NCBI GenBank assembly: GCA_050291935.1
Contig: JBNKKR010000001.1
Coordinates: 118,287-182,286, forward strand
DNA length: 64,000 nt
Reading direction: 5' to 3'
Source of the DNA: Desulfocapsa sp050291935
Lineage (GTDB): Bacteria > Desulfobacterota > Desulfobulbia > Desulfobulbales > Desulfocapsaceae
Below, one piece after another: positions 26,268 to 35,168 of this stretch. Numbering within the stretch: position 1 is the stretch's first letter; the number at the start of each line of letters is the position of its first letter. A program made the position numbers and the translations under genes. The notes beneath the pieces were generated by a model. That model had not been told where the DNA came from and made no database searches. It saw only the letters and a program-made list of their open reading frames with translations.

Positions 26268-27788
26268 ATGCTCGCCAAGGTCCATAGTGGCTCCGTACAA
26301 GGCGTTAATGGCTTATCCGTTGCGGTGGAGGTTGATCTTGCCTTAGGGCTTCCGTCGTTTGCAACAGTTGGCCTGCCAGACTCCAGCGTTCGGGAAAGCA
26401 GCGACCGGGTGAAAGCGGCCATTAAAAATTCTGGCTATGAATTTCCGGCACGTCGAATCACCGTAAACCTGGCACCCGCCGATGTGAAAAAGGCGGGTGC
26501 TGCCTTTGATCTCCCCATTGCCATCGGGATCCTTGCCGCATCGGAGTTATTTGTTCCAGATAAATTAAAAGATTATGCACTGTTTGGCGAGTTGTCCCTT
26601 GATGGTAGTGTGCGGGCGGTTCCCGGTATTTTACCCCTTGCCTTACAGGTACGGGAGCAGGGATTGAAAGGCATAATTGTTCCAGAGGCCAACAAACTGG
26701 AAGCGGCAGTGGTGAAAGACCTTGAGGTAATAGGGATACAATCACTTTTTCAGGCTGTTGAATTCCTTGCCTCCTTTATCACCATTGAACCGACCGTTGT
26801 TGACCATGGCGAATTACTGAATTTGGCAAGACAGAACGAGGTGGATTTTAGCGATGTCAAAGGCCAGGAACATGTGAAACGAGCCCTTGAGATTGCGGCT
26901 TCCGGCGGGCATAATGTGGCCCTTATGGGGCCGCCTGGATCAGGCAAAACCATGTTGGCAAGACGGCTCGCCACCATTTTGCCCGATATGAGTTTTGAGG
27001 AGGCCCTTGAAACCACCAAGATTTATTCCATCATCGGAGAGCTTCCTAGCGACACGCCTCTGATTGCAGCAAGACCATTTCGGGCACCACATCATACCAT
27101 TACCGATGCAGGCCTTATAGGAGGTGGAACCTATCCACGTCCAGGGGAAGTTTCCATGTCCCATAATGGAGTGCTCTTTTTAGATGAACTTCCTGAATTT
27201 AAAAAACATGTCCTTGAGGTACTGCGTCAACCCCTTGAGTCTGGAAATGTCACCATCGCAAGAGCAAATCAAACGCTCAGTTTCCCCTCACGTTTTGTCC
27301 TGGTGGTGGCTTCAAACCCATGCCCCTGTGGCTATTACGGAGATAAGGTTCGAGAATGCAACTGCACGCCCCAACAGATTCAACGCTATGCCAGTAAGGT
27401 GTCCGGCCCTCTGCTTGATCGTATTGATCTGCACCTTGAGGTGGGAGCGGTACCGTTTAAAGATATGAATGAGAAGCGAAAAGGGGAACCTTCAACAGAT
27501 ATTAAAGGGCGGGTTGACGTGACAAGGTCTATCCAGGATAAGAGATACACCGCAAAAGCAAATATTTTCTGCAATGCTCAGATGGGAACAACGGAGATCG
27601 AAGAATTTTGCCGGTTGGATACAAAATCAATGCAACTCCTTGAAAAATCAGTTGAAAGACTCGGTCTTTCCGCAAGAGCCTACCATCGAATACTCAAGAT
27701 AGCCAGGACCATAGCGGATATGGCTAGTAAGAAAAATCTTGAGCTTTCCCATGTGGCCGAGGCGGTGCAATATAGGAGAAATGGATAG
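26268..27788 (+). CDS. comM: YifB/ComM-type Mg-chelatase-like AAA+ ATPase
   Basis: 506 residues: a Lon-like S5 fold N-terminal domain (1-180; SVRESSDRVKAAIKNSGYEFP, VNLAPADVKKAGAAFDLPIA), then an AAA+ domain with Walker A GPPGSGKTMLARRL (about 222), ARPFRAPHHTITDAGLIGGG, Walker B GVLFLDELPEF and the NPCPCGYYGD zinc-like motif. In naturally transformable bacteria ComM is a branch-migration helicase helping integrate donor DNA. No other competence genes are visible here. Confidence 0.93.
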   Translation: MLAKVHSGSVQGVNGLSVAVEVDLALGLPSFATVGLPDSSVRESSDRVKAAIKNSGYEFPARRITVNLAPADVKKAGAAFDLPIAIGILAASELFVPDKLKDYALFGELSLDGSVRAVPGILPLALQVREQGLKGIIVPEANKLEAAVVKDLEVIGIQSLFQAVEFLASFITIEPTVVDHGELLNLARQNEVDFSDVKGQEHVKRALEIAASGGHNVALMGPPGSGKTMLARRLATILPDMSFEEALETTKIYSIIGELPSDTPLIAARPFRAPHHTITDAGLIGGGTYPRPGEVSMSHNGVLFLDELPEFKKHVLEVLRQPLESGNVTIARANQTLSFPSRFVLVVASNPCPCGYYGDKVRECNCTPQQIQRYASKVSGPLLDRIDLHLEVGAVPFKDMNEKRKGEPSTDIKGRVDVTRSIQDKRYTAKANIFCNAQMGTTEIEEFCRLDTKSMQLLEKSVERLGLSARAYHRILKIARTIADMASKKNLELSHVAEAVQYRRNG

Positions 27789-27933
27789 CATTGTGTTTTG
27801 TATTTGGAAGAGTTTTATTTGGTTGGGCTTCGAGCTGTTTTAAAGTGAAATAGTTGATATTGCTGTTTTTAAACGATTTTTTTATGGGGGGAGTGAGTAA
27901 GAGAGGGCAGCAAATAAATAGCTACAAATAGAA

Positions 27934-27996
27934 GGGGCAGAGTGAGTTCTGATTTGTAAGAGAACGCCTGGAGGACAGTTTACAGAATTCTGCCCC
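27934..27996. repeat. inverted GGGGCAGA/TCTGCCCC pair at the left edge of the Rhs remnant
   Basis: GGGGCAGA (27934-27941) and TCTGCCCC (27989-27996) form an 8-bp inverted repeat, with TTC/GAA also shared loosely inside. The right arm lies within the first codons of the open Rhs frame, so it marks or sits next to the broken edge. A related CCGGGGACAGACCACG string occurs at about 28968-28983, just after the immunity gene. Confidence 0.5.
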
Positions 27997-28538
27997 ATTA
28001 TAACTGGCACAGGTATTATGATCCGGGGACTGGTAGGTACATTTCTGCTGATCCGATTGGGCTTGCTGGAGGTGATCTCAACCTCTATTCCTATGTATGG
28101 CAAGATCCAATAAACATCACTGATGTAACTGGCCTTAACCCTGCGATTTTAAATCCTAGTATCACTGGGGTCCCTGGTTATGGTACAACTGATAAAGACT
28201 CGAATGAAATCATAGCTCGAGGTATTCAGGAAGGCATTGATAAAGTATGCTTGTACAATCAGATATACAGAATCATACTAATTTCCGCAGTTGATTACAT
28301 ATTCTTTAATACTGGGGAAGAGTGTGATGAAAAATGTGAACAAGCGTCTGATGCAGGCAAATCTGATCCTCATGGAGATGGTGGAAGAGCATTAGATAAA
28401 GCTGATAAACGCATTAAGGACTTGGAAAAGCAATTGGAAGGTGCTAGCAAGAAAGATAAAAAGAAAATAAAGCAGAAGATTCAAAACATCATTAAAGATG
28501 CTCAGAAAAAGAAAAAGGGCGAAACTCACTGGAGATAA
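27960..28538 (+). pseudogene. Rhs core end plus C-terminal toxin tip, severed from its gene
   Basis: The frame is open from 27960 (after a TAA) to the stop at 28538. It begins without a start codon context and reads HRYYDPGTGRYISADPIGLAGG, then LNLYSYVWQDPINITDVTGLN: the end of the Rhs repeat-associated core, where the toxin tip is cleaved. The variable tip follows, about 125 residues with a hydrophobic patch, a CDEKC pair, a Lys/Asp/Glu-rich helix (ALDKADKRIKDLEKQLEGA) and a C-terminal GETHWR that could belong to a nuclease active site (inferred). The roughly 1,000-residue Rhs shell is missing. An internal ATG-like start at 28251 would give only a fragment. A putative immunity gene follows. 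Confidence 0.8.
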
Positions 28539-28546
28539 TCAAGCCA

Positions 28547-28954
28547 ATGAAAGGATTTGAATGGACACCATTAAAAGGAATCGGACCTTTTGAATTTGGA
28601 TGCATACTTGATAAAAATCTGTGTGAAAGATATGACCTTCGTGAAGTTCCCGAGGAATATAATAAAGCTGTTGGTTGGGTTGTTTACATGTTGAAACAAG
28701 ATGATAGACTGTTTACAGAAGATAATAAGGTCGTATCCTTTTTATGCAGTTCTAAAATCCTGTACCACGACCAAAATCTAATAGGCATGACTATAGATCA
28801 GGTTACAAGTCTTTTAGATTCAGAGCCTAGTAGTGTTGAGTCCGAGGAGCTTTCAGAAGGTGTACAAGATGTATATGAGTTTGATGAACTAGGTCTTCAA
28901 CTCTGGGTTGCAAAAGGGATGGTGGTAACGGCTATTGTGAATGAAGAAGGATAG
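28547..28954 (+). CDS. putative immunity protein for the Rhs tip
   Basis: 135-residue, acidic, soluble protein eight bases after the Rhs tip stop. I do not recognise a named family. The layout (PLKGIGPFEFG near the start, LIGMTIDQVTSLLDSEPSS in the middle, ELGLQLWVAKGMVVTAIVNEE at the end) has the strand-helix-strand look of small polymorphic-toxin immunity proteins. Position and size right after an Rhs tip support this, but no binding evidence exists. It appears intact although its toxin has lost the delivery part. Confidence 0.6.
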   Translation: MKGFEWTPLKGIGPFEFGCILDKNLCERYDLREVPEEYNKAVGWVVYMLKQDDRLFTEDNKVVSFLCSSKILYHDQNLIGMTIDQVTSLLDSEPSSVESEELSEGVQDVYEFDELGLQLWVAKGMVVTAIVNEEG

Positions 28955-29323
28955 AAACCGGGGACAGACCACGATAAAAGCCAATAAGGGGTTAACCAGT
29001 TTCCGACTATCACTCAGATTCCGATGATAGTCGGAAGACTTACCTGTTCCTTCTGACTATCACCCCAAATTGTGGTGTTATACGACGGCGTAATTTGACG
29101 GGTGCCCGAATGAAAAATTCACCGGCTTGTCCGGTGGAATGGCTAATTGGTATACCCAAAATATTACGACAAAAGCGGCTAAGAAGAAAAATCTCAGCCG
29201 TATTTTTTATTCCTGAGGGATTTGTTGTTAACTATTTACAAGTTGTTCAAATTTATCACAGGGGAGCAGGGTCGGGCACGACAACTGCTCGGCACAGCAA
29301 AATAAAGGCATGGAAAAAAAGCT
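28955..29323. other. non-coding accessory stretch with inverted and direct repeats
   Basis: About 370 bases between the immunity gene and the CopG-like remnant. It begins with a CCGGGGACAGACCACG string and holds the strong palindrome at 29001-29036 and its partial repeat at 29051. Short open frames exist (for example 29095-29331), but none shows a ribosome site, family motif or sensible composition, so I call no gene. Confidence 0.5.
29001..29036. repeat. 12-bp perfect inverted repeat, with a partial third copy at 29051
   Basis: TTCCGACTATCA (29001-29012) and TGATAGTCGGAA (29025-29036) are exact complements around a 12-base loop. A variant of the left arm, TTCTGACTATCAC, recurs at 29051-29063, exactly 50 bases downstream and directly next to another imperfect palindrome (CACCCCAAATTGTGGTG, 29061-29077). 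Confidence 0.7.
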
Positions 29324-29643
29324 ATGTCTAGCCTTAAAGTCTTCACTTTAGGGGTTTTTAGGGAAAATGATTCAATAAAAATATTCTGCACACAAGGCGC
29401 AGTAAAAAAATATATGAAAGAGAAAATAAAATACACAGATGAACCTTTTGGTAAGGTTCGAGTCATTTCTGACTTTCTTCCTTCATCTGAAGAACTAGCT
29501 TTGAAAGACGAAACTGTCAAAGTCACAATTGCCCTCAGCAAAACGAGTATTGATTTTTTTAAAAAGGAAGCGAAGAAATATAACACTAGTATCAAAAAAT
29601 GATTCGAAGGCTTTTAGATGAGTACTCAGCTCGTTACCCATAA
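29324..29643 (+). pseudogene. CopG/ribbon-helix-helix antitoxin, frameshifted
   Basis: The first frame (29324-29602; likely real start ATG 29414, MKEKIKYTDEPFGKVRV) encodes the typical linker DFLPSSEELALKDETVKVTIALSK and the start of a ribbon-helix-helix, SIDFFKKEAKKYNTSIKK, then stops at TGA. The next frame, from ATG 29599, continues MIRRLLDEYSARYP to a TAA at 29643, which is the family's expected C-terminus. One extra A in the six-A run at 29594-29599 would restore a single frame. No BrnT-like toxin precedes it, so it is an orphan. It could be a true pseudogene, a slippage site or a sequencing error. Confidence 0.7.
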
Positions 29644-30145
29644 CGAATTTTCTTCGGGTGTCTGTCTACCAATGAAAAAATGGCTAATGTTGATTTTGCT
29701 CCATATTCTAACTAACTGAGACAGCGCCATATTTAGTGCGAAATGGAGCATATTCTTATTTTTTTGAATTGTCAGCGTAGAAGTCGCATCCGCTGTTATT
29801 AAAAGCCGTTTAGTATCCCTTAATGCTAACTATTCCATCTTTTCAGAAGGGGCACTGCCTTTATTTGTCCTGCAAGATTCTGAAATAATCACTTTTCAAG
29901 TTGGTCGATTCTTTATTTTATCCATTATGATCGATAACAATAAATTTGCTTTAAAAAAAACTTGAAAACGGGGAAATTGGCAACTAGGAGTAGTGTGTAT
30001 GATAGAGAAACGGATACTTGCAGGCAGGAATACCATGGCTTCGGAGTATGTCATTTTTTTTATTGTAAAACTAAATGGTTATTCTTTGGTCAAGGTGGCT
30101 TCGTGACTTTTATAAGTTTGTTAAAATTTTGAAGGGAGCATTAAA
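29644..30145. other. about 500 bases without a supported gene
   Basis: AT-rich sequence between the CopG remnant and the PEP-CTERM gene. A 35-codon open frame starts at ATG 30000 with an AGGAG eight bases upstream, but has no recognisable features. A weak ATACT/AGTAT hairpin followed by eight T's is present at about 30024-30065. A good AAGGGAG ribosome site at the end belongs to the PEP-CTERM gene. Confidence 0.4.
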
Positions 30146-31105
30146 ATGAGACTTCGACCATTCCTCATTGCGGCAGCACTGAGTTTATCCGTTAGTCCGG
30201 CGCAGGCGCTGATCATTGACCATAATAGTACCGATATTACTTCGTTAACAGAGGCGCAAATCAATAAGGCAAAAGAAGATTTACATATCGCTTATGGCCA
30301 CACATCCCATGGTAGTCAGGTTACCAGTGGTATGTCGGGGCTTGTGGATTACGCAAATAACGGTGGGTCCGGTTTAACCCTGGCCACGGATATTTTTGCC
30401 TGGAACAATGGCGGAAGTGGGGGAGCCCTTGATCTTCACGATAATGCAATGGCGGGAGATGTTGGATATTATCCCAACTGGGTGGACAATACCAGGGCGT
30501 ATTTGGATAATCCGGCTAACAGTGATGTGAATGTCATTATGTGGTCCTGGTGTGGTCAGGTTTCCAGTCGGACAGAGCAATCAATGATCGACACCTATCT
30601 TTCGCCCATGTCTCAGCTTGAAATCGAATATCCTGATGTGACTTTTGTTTACATGACAGGGCATCTTGATGGAACAGGTGAAGATGGCAATCTTAACCAG
30701 AGAAACCAACAGATTCGAGATTTTGCCTTGTCAAATGATAAGGTGCTTTACGATTTTGCCGATATAGAAAGTTATGATCCAGATGGTCTTGTCAATTATA
30801 TGTTGCTGGGAGCAAATGATAATGCCGATTATGACGGGGATGGTAACGGGAGCAAAGAGAGCAACTGGGCAACGGACTGGCAAAACAGTCATGTGGAAGG
30901 GCAAGATTGGTACAGCGTCTATGCAGCACATAGCCAGTCCCTAAATGGAAATATGAAGGCCTATGCGGCCTGGGAGCTCTTTACGGAAATTGCTGAGATG
31001 CGCGATACGCCAGCGCCGATTCCTGAACCTATGACAGGACTTTTATTTGGGTTCGGTCTGGTGGGTCTGACAAGAATTCATATAAAGCGAAAAATGAGTA
31101 ATTAG
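30146..31105 (+). CDS. exported PEP-CTERM protein, unknown enzymatic role
   Basis: 319 residues: Sec signal peptide (1-21, ending SPAQA), a soluble domain, and a C-terminal sorting signal consisting of the PEP motif (IPEPMTG), a hydrophobic span and a basic end (RIHIKRK). This is the exosortase/archaeosortase-A-like recognition signal. The body has conserved-looking IAYGHTSHGSQVTSGM, MWSWCGQVSS and FVYMTGHLDGTGED stretches plus an Asp-rich NADYDGDGNGSKE that could bind calcium; an SGNH-type hydrolase resemblance is possible but unproven. No exosortase gene lies in the window. An AAGGGAG site precedes the ATG. Confidence 0.8.
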   Translation: MRLRPFLIAAALSLSVSPAQALIIDHNSTDITSLTEAQINKAKEDLHIAYGHTSHGSQVTSGMSGLVDYANNGGSGLTLATDIFAWNNGGSGGALDLHDNAMAGDVGYYPNWVDNTRAYLDNPANSDVNVIMWSWCGQVSSRTEQSMIDTYLSPMSQLEIEYPDVTFVYMTGHLDGTGEDGNLNQRNQQIRDFALSNDKVLYDFADIESYDPDGLVNYMLLGANDNADYDGDGNGSKESNWATDWQNSHVEGQDWYSVYAAHSQSLNGNMKAYAAWELFTEIAEMRDTPAPIPEPMTGLLFGFGLVGLTRIHIKRKMSN

Positions 31106-31127
31106 ATGCTTTTGGGCCATAAATAGG

Positions 31128-32699
31128 TTAAGCGGTATAGAGTCTTTCCAGCCGCTTAAAGAGTTCGATGCGGGCCTTGTCGAATTGTGATAGCTTATTT
31201 CGAATTTTCAGGTGGTCTTCTTCGTTAACTGCGCTTACGATCTCTTTTCCCATGGTATGGACTTTTGCATGGGCTGTTTCTACTTCATGGTATTCTGGAA
31301 GGCTTTGGTACTGTTTTCCTTCTGTGCCGTAAAACCATTGTCCAAACTGGCAGCTGTGCTCGGTGGAAACCTCTTCCGGTTGCATCTGGATTTCTTCGTT
31401 AATGACTTTTCTGAGGTTCTCAGTAAATAACATATGGGCCTGTTTTATGGCTACAATATCAAATTTTGGTGTACCAATATCCACGTTGTTGACCTGATTT
31501 TGCATTCTGATTGCAAGATCGTTCATTTCCTCAGCACTGTATTGAACCTCCATTCCATCTTCAGCGGAATGGACAGCGTTTAAGCTTACTTCATTTATTT
31601 CCTGTGCAATTGCGCCAACCGCAGCAGATGATTGGGCAACGTTTTCATTTATTTCCTGGATGCCCTGTGAAACTTCTGAGACGTTATTTGAAATTTCTTG
31701 GCTGGCCATTGATTGCTTTTCCACAGAAGATGTGATTTCAGCCATGGTTTTATCAATTTCACCTATTACATTGGTAATATCGACTATTTCCTCCACCGTA
31801 ACATTGGTTGTATTTTGGATTCCTTCAATTTTATTTCTGATTTCCTGCGTCGCATCGGCGGTTTGTTTTGCAAGTTCTTTTATTTCATTGGCAACAACAG
31901 CAAATCCTTTTCCGGCTTCTCCAGCTCTTGCCGCTTCAATGGTCGCGTTAAGGGCCAGTAGGTTAGTTTGCTCAGAAATCTCGGTGATGGTTTCTGTTAC
32001 CTTATTAATTTCAAATGCGGCTTTGCCTAGGGCATCGACATTTTGAGAGGTACGTTCTGCTTTTTTTACCGCGGTGGTGGTCACAGATTGTGCCTTTTCT
32101 GTGCTTGTTGAAATCCTCTGTACAGTTTTTGCCATTTCTTCAATGGAACCGGCGATAGAAGCCATGTTGGTGGAGGCTTCCTCAATAGCCGCTGCAATTG
32201 CTTTCATATTGGAATTTACTTCGTTGGCTGATGCTGAAACGGTTTTTGCCTTGTCTCTGGTCAAATCTGATTTTTTGGTCATTGAAGCTGAAAGTTTCTT
32301 TAATGAGTCCGTTGAGAAAAAGAGCGACTCGGATCCACCCTTAATGTTAAGAAAGACCTCTTTCAGATTTGTTGATATGTCGTTTAGTACATGATTCAGT
32401 TGTCCCAGGTCATCATTTTGAGTGATTACAAATTGCTTTGTGTACTTTCCCGATGCAATTTCCTTTGCCATATTGATTGAAAATGAAAGATTTTTACAAA
32501 GAACTTTAGAGACAAAGAGGGACGCAACCAGTGATAGCAAAATGGCAGCGACGATTATTGTGATCACCAGGGAGAAAGGGATAACAAAAGTTGACGGCGC
32601 AGATAGTTTAATCGCCCCAAGGCAGATAAGCACTAATCCAGTTGAAGTGAAAAAATAACCCATCATAACTTTTTGACAAAGCGATAGTTTTTTGAACAT
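31128..32699 (-). CDS. methyl-accepting chemotaxis protein with C-terminal CZB zinc-binding domain
   Basis: 523 residues. Two adjacent membrane spans near the N-terminus (about 15-60) with almost no periplasmic part, a HAMP-like helix, a signalling domain with the hairpin tip EISEQTNLLALNATIEAARAGEAGKGFAVVANEIKELAKQT, and a C-terminal CZB domain (HSCQFGQWFYGTEG, then HEVETAHAKVHTMGKEI) whose His3Cys set binds zinc. CZB receptors sense cytosolic zinc or hypochlorite-like oxidants. The ATG at 32699 has GGGGAGAAA upstream; a longer frame to 32774 is less likely. Confidence 0.9.
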   Translation of the reverse strand: MFKKLSLCQKVMMGYFFTSTGLVLICLGAIKLSAPSTFVIPFSLVITIIVAAILLSLVASLFVSKVLCKNLSFSINMAKEIASGKYTKQFVITQNDDLGQLNHVLNDISTNLKEVFLNIKGGSESLFFSTDSLKKLSASMTKKSDLTRDKAKTVSASANEVNSNMKAIAAAIEEASTNMASIAGSIEEMAKTVQRISTSTEKAQSVTTTAVKKAERTSQNVDALGKAAFEINKVTETITEISEQTNLLALNATIEAARAGEAGKGFAVVANEIKELAKQTADATQEIRNKIEGIQNTTNVTVEEIVDITNVIGEIDKTMAEITSSVEKQSMASQEISNNVSEVSQGIQEINENVAQSSAAVGAIAQEINEVSLNAVHSAEDGMEVQYSAEEMNDLAIRMQNQVNNVDIGTPKFDIVAIKQAHMLFTENLRKVINEEIQMQPEEVSTEHSCQFGQWFYGTEGKQYQSLPEYHEVETAHAKVHTMGKEIVSAVNEEDHLKIRNKLSQFDKARIELFKRLERLYTA

Positions 32700-32879
32700 T
32701 TTCTCTCCCCTTGCTGAACAACTTGAATGTGTAAAAGGATACGTCTTTCCTATGGCCAGGAAAGGAGGATACACTCACCTCCAGACAAAACATGTGGTGT
32801 TTATGAATTATTAAACACTTGGGGAAAGGTGGATGTCAAGTGTCTGTAAAAATAGAATGGAAAAAGGGATTCTAAGGAT

Positions 32880-32927
32880 GTCAGACCTAACATAGAGAAA
32901 AGGGAAAGGAAGGGCGTCAGGTCTGAC
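32880..32927. promoter_or_regulatory. 9-bp inverted repeat upstream of the CZB chemoreceptor
   Basis: GTCAGACCT (32880-32888) and AGGTCTGAC (32919-32927) are perfect complements separated by 30 purine-rich bases. They lie between the chemoreceptor and the next upstream gene on the same strand. It may be a terminator for the 94-residue protein gene (no T-run) or a regulator site; undecided. Confidence 0.4.
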
Positions 32928-32997
32928 AAGAGGGGTGATAAAGGGGCCAATTGTGATGTGCTGCTGGACCCTTTAGCATCATTGCTGTTGAGATGCT

Positions 32998-33282
32998 TTA
33001 GTCTGTGGAGTTCTCCGGTTTAGGAGGTGGTGGGTCTCCATGTTCGCCACCATGGTGTTCTCCGTGGGGAGGTGGACTAAAACCTTTATCTTTCATACAT
33101 TCATCCATCTCTTTACGATCAGGATGGCCGTTACTGTCTTGACTGACCGATTCTGCGCAGCTTTGTAGAGCGGCTTCAAGTTCTTTCTTGTCAGGCGTTT
33201 TGCCATCGGAGTTTGCAAAGGCCGATACTGGGTACAGGCAGCAGAAAGTGAACAGAAAGGCAAATAGCACTCTATTTTTCAT
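32998..33282 (-). CDS. small exported His/Cys-rich protein
   Basis: 94 residues: a clear signal peptide (1-23, ending SAFA), a short domain with two cysteines spaced for a disulfide (LQSCAESV... DECMKDKGF), and a His/Pro tail (PPPHGEHHGGEHGDPPPP) that looks metal-binding. An EF-hand-like stretch (DSNGHPDRKEMDEC) may bind calcium. I recognise no named family. It is located between argC and the CZB chemoreceptor, all on the same strand, so a periplasmic metal role is conceivable. Confidence 0.7.
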   Translation of the reverse strand: MKNRVLFAFLFTFCCLYPVSAFANSDGKTPDKKELEAALQSCAESVSQDSNGHPDRKEMDECMKDKGFSPPPHGEHHGGEHGDPPPPKPENSTD

Positions 33283-33485
33283 TTAGGCTCCTTGTAATAA
33301 AAAGTGTGGGGGAGAGTTCCTCTCCCTCTTCTTTAGCTATGGGGGCAGCCTAATTTCTTTTTTTTATTTATTCCACTAACTTTACAATACTTTACACTTC
33401 TTTTCATTGGGTGCAAATAAAGCAATAAATACACATCGTACTGACATCGACTGTGGATTAGATATGCTCCTGATACGTTTTGCAA

Positions 33486-34535
33486 TTACGGGTGCGCACC
33501 GGGGAGTTGGAGGCCGCTCATCTCATCAAGGCCAAACATAACGTTAAGGTTTTGCAGGGCGCTGCCAGCTTGTCCTTTAATAAGATTGTCGATATGAGAA
33601 ATCACTCGCAGGGTGCCGGTTCGTTCATCACAGGCAACGGTGATATCGACAAAATTACTTCCCCGGACATGGCTTGTTGCGCTTGGCGTATCTGACACTC
33701 TGATAAAGGGGTTGTTTGCGTAAAATTCTTTATACGCTGATAAGACCTTTTGTTGGTCAAAGTGTGGCGTAAGGGTTCCGTAAAGGGTCGCCATGATTCC
33801 TCTGGCCATGGGGATAACTTGTGGGGTAAATGTTGCCTGGATAGGGTCGTTGGCCAGCAAAGAGAGTTCTCTTTCGATCTCCATCACATGCTGATGGCCG
33901 GTGAGTCTATAGGCGTAACTGTTGTCATAGGCTTCGGGATAATGAAAGCCTGGCTTGGGCTTTTTTCCTGCTCCACTAATGCCGGTCTTCCCGTCACAGA
34001 TAAATGTTTGGTTTTCAAACATCTTTTCTTTGGCAGCAGGAGCCATACCGAGAATACAGGCAACCGCATAACAGCCGGGATTGCCGACGATATCAGCCTT
34101 TGCTATCTCGTCTTTGTGTAACTCGGTAAGCCCATATACCGATTGCTCAAGGAGCTCTGGCGCTTCATGAGTTGTGTCAAGGCCTAGTCTTGTGGCATAT
34201 TCTTTATACAGTTGAATGGAGTTAAATCTAAAATCTCCTGAATAATCAAGTATTTTTCGTCCTTTTTTGATTTCAGCGGGGGCCAATCGCATACCGATTC
34301 GGTCCGGGGTGGAATAGACAACCACGTCCGCATCAGCATCTGCTTCGGGTGCGTCAGCGTTATGGACGATCATATCGCAAAAACCTTTTAAATGCGGGTA
34401 GTAATGTGAAATAGCTTTTCCTGTATCGGTTGCAGCGATAAGGGATGTGATTTCAATTTCCGGGTGTCGCAGGAGGAGTTCAATAAGTCCCACACCACCA
34501 TATCCGGTGGCGCCAACCAATTTAACCTTTATCAT
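33486..34535 (-). CDS. argC: N-acetyl-gamma-glutamyl-phosphate reductase ArgC
   Basis: NADPH-dependent third step of arginine synthesis. 349 residues with Rossmann start KVKLVGATGYGGVGLIELLLRHPE, catalytic Cys in GNPGCYAVACILG (about 150-162), and the conserved PGFHYPEAYDNSYAYRLTGHQHVMEIE containing the catalytic-type His. Length fits type 1 ArgC. No other arg genes adjoin. It is divergent from the large lipid locus, and its upstream 185 bases must hold the promoters for both. Confidence 0.95.
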   Translation of the reverse strand: MIKVKLVGATGYGGVGLIELLLRHPEIEITSLIAATDTGKAISHYYPHLKGFCDMIVHNADAPEADADADVVVYSTPDRIGMRLAPAEIKKGRKILDYSGDFRFNSIQLYKEYATRLGLDTTHEAPELLEQSVYGLTELHKDEIAKADIVGNPGCYAVACILGMAPAAKEKMFENQTFICDGKTGISGAGKKPKPGFHYPEAYDNSYAYRLTGHQHVMEIERELSLLANDPIQATFTPQVIPMARGIMATLYGTLTPHFDQQKVLSAYKEFYANNPFIRVSDTPSATSHVRGSNFVDITVACDERTGTLRVISHIDNLIKGQAGSALQNLNVMFGLDEMSGLQLPGAHP

Positions 34536-34720
34536 GGGAGGATCCTTTTATTCATAAATTTGATCTGTTTCCTGTTGCTCTTGCGGCAGCATAGCACCGA
34601 TGTTGCGGGGTGCAAGGGAAAAGTAAACAAAAATGTTTTTGTTCTGCCCCTAAACTGTTATTATCCTACTCTTATTAGTAAAATGTAAGTAAAAATACCC
34701 TTATTTGCAGTGAGCGGAAA

Positions 34721-35155
34721 GTGATCGAGACGAATAATTTGCATCTTGAAAATATATTACCCCATAGGGGGGATATGTTGCTGATAAATGCGGTATGCAG
34801 TGTTGATAAGGATATAGCAGTAACTGAATCTGTGGTGGGTAAGCATTGGCCGACTGCCAATGAGAATGGCGTTTCTCCCATCGTTCTAATAGAACTTGCT
34901 GCCCAGACTGCTGGTGTCTGTAACGGCCTTGCAAAGATGCGCACAGAAGGAGAAGGGGCAAGTGTTAAAGGATGGTTGGTGGGGATAAAAAAGGCGAATT
35001 TTTTTCTGGATGCGCCCATTGCTTTTGGCGTGAAACTGCTGACAAAGTCAGAAAATCGTCATGAATTTGATCTGTTACGGGAAGTATTTTGTACGATACA
35101 ACAAGATGAGAATGTGCTTGGGGAAGTGATATTACAGTTGATTCAAGCTGGCTAA
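34721..35155 (+). CDS. hotdog-fold 3-hydroxyacyl-ACP dehydratase (FabZ/ApeP-like)
   Basis: 144 residues, GTG start. ILPHRGDMLLINAVCSV near the N-terminus is the FabZ-like motif with the catalytic His; VLIELAAQTAGVCNGL carries the acidic helix residue. It would dehydrate 3-hydroxyacyl-ACP in chain extension. Sequences with LPHRG instead of LPHRYP are typical of the dehydratases in aryl-polyene-type clusters. It is the first gene of the specialised lipid locus, 13 bases before fabG. Confidence 0.85.
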   Translation: MIETNNLHLENILPHRGDMLLINAVCSVDKDIAVTESVVGKHWPTANENGVSPIVLIELAAQTAGVCNGLAKMRTEGEGASVKGWLVGIKKANFFLDAPIAFGVKLLTKSENRHEFDLLREVFCTIQQDENVLGEVILQLIQAG

Positions 35156-35168
35156 GGATTGCATAAAA

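Noticed and set aside
29095..29331. 78-codon forward frame between the immunity gene and the CopG remnant
   Set aside because: No ribosome site, odd composition, no family motif and it overlaps the repeat-rich stretch; probably chance.
29965..30065. Possible c-di-GMP riboswitch upstream of the PEP-CTERM gene
   Set aside because: The GACGCAAAGCC-type core and GNRA/receptor segments of GEMM are not present; only a weak hairpin with a T-run is seen.
30000..30107. 35-codon frame with an AGGAG upstream, before the PEP-CTERM gene
   Set aside because: Too short and featureless; the purine-rich site alone is not enough.
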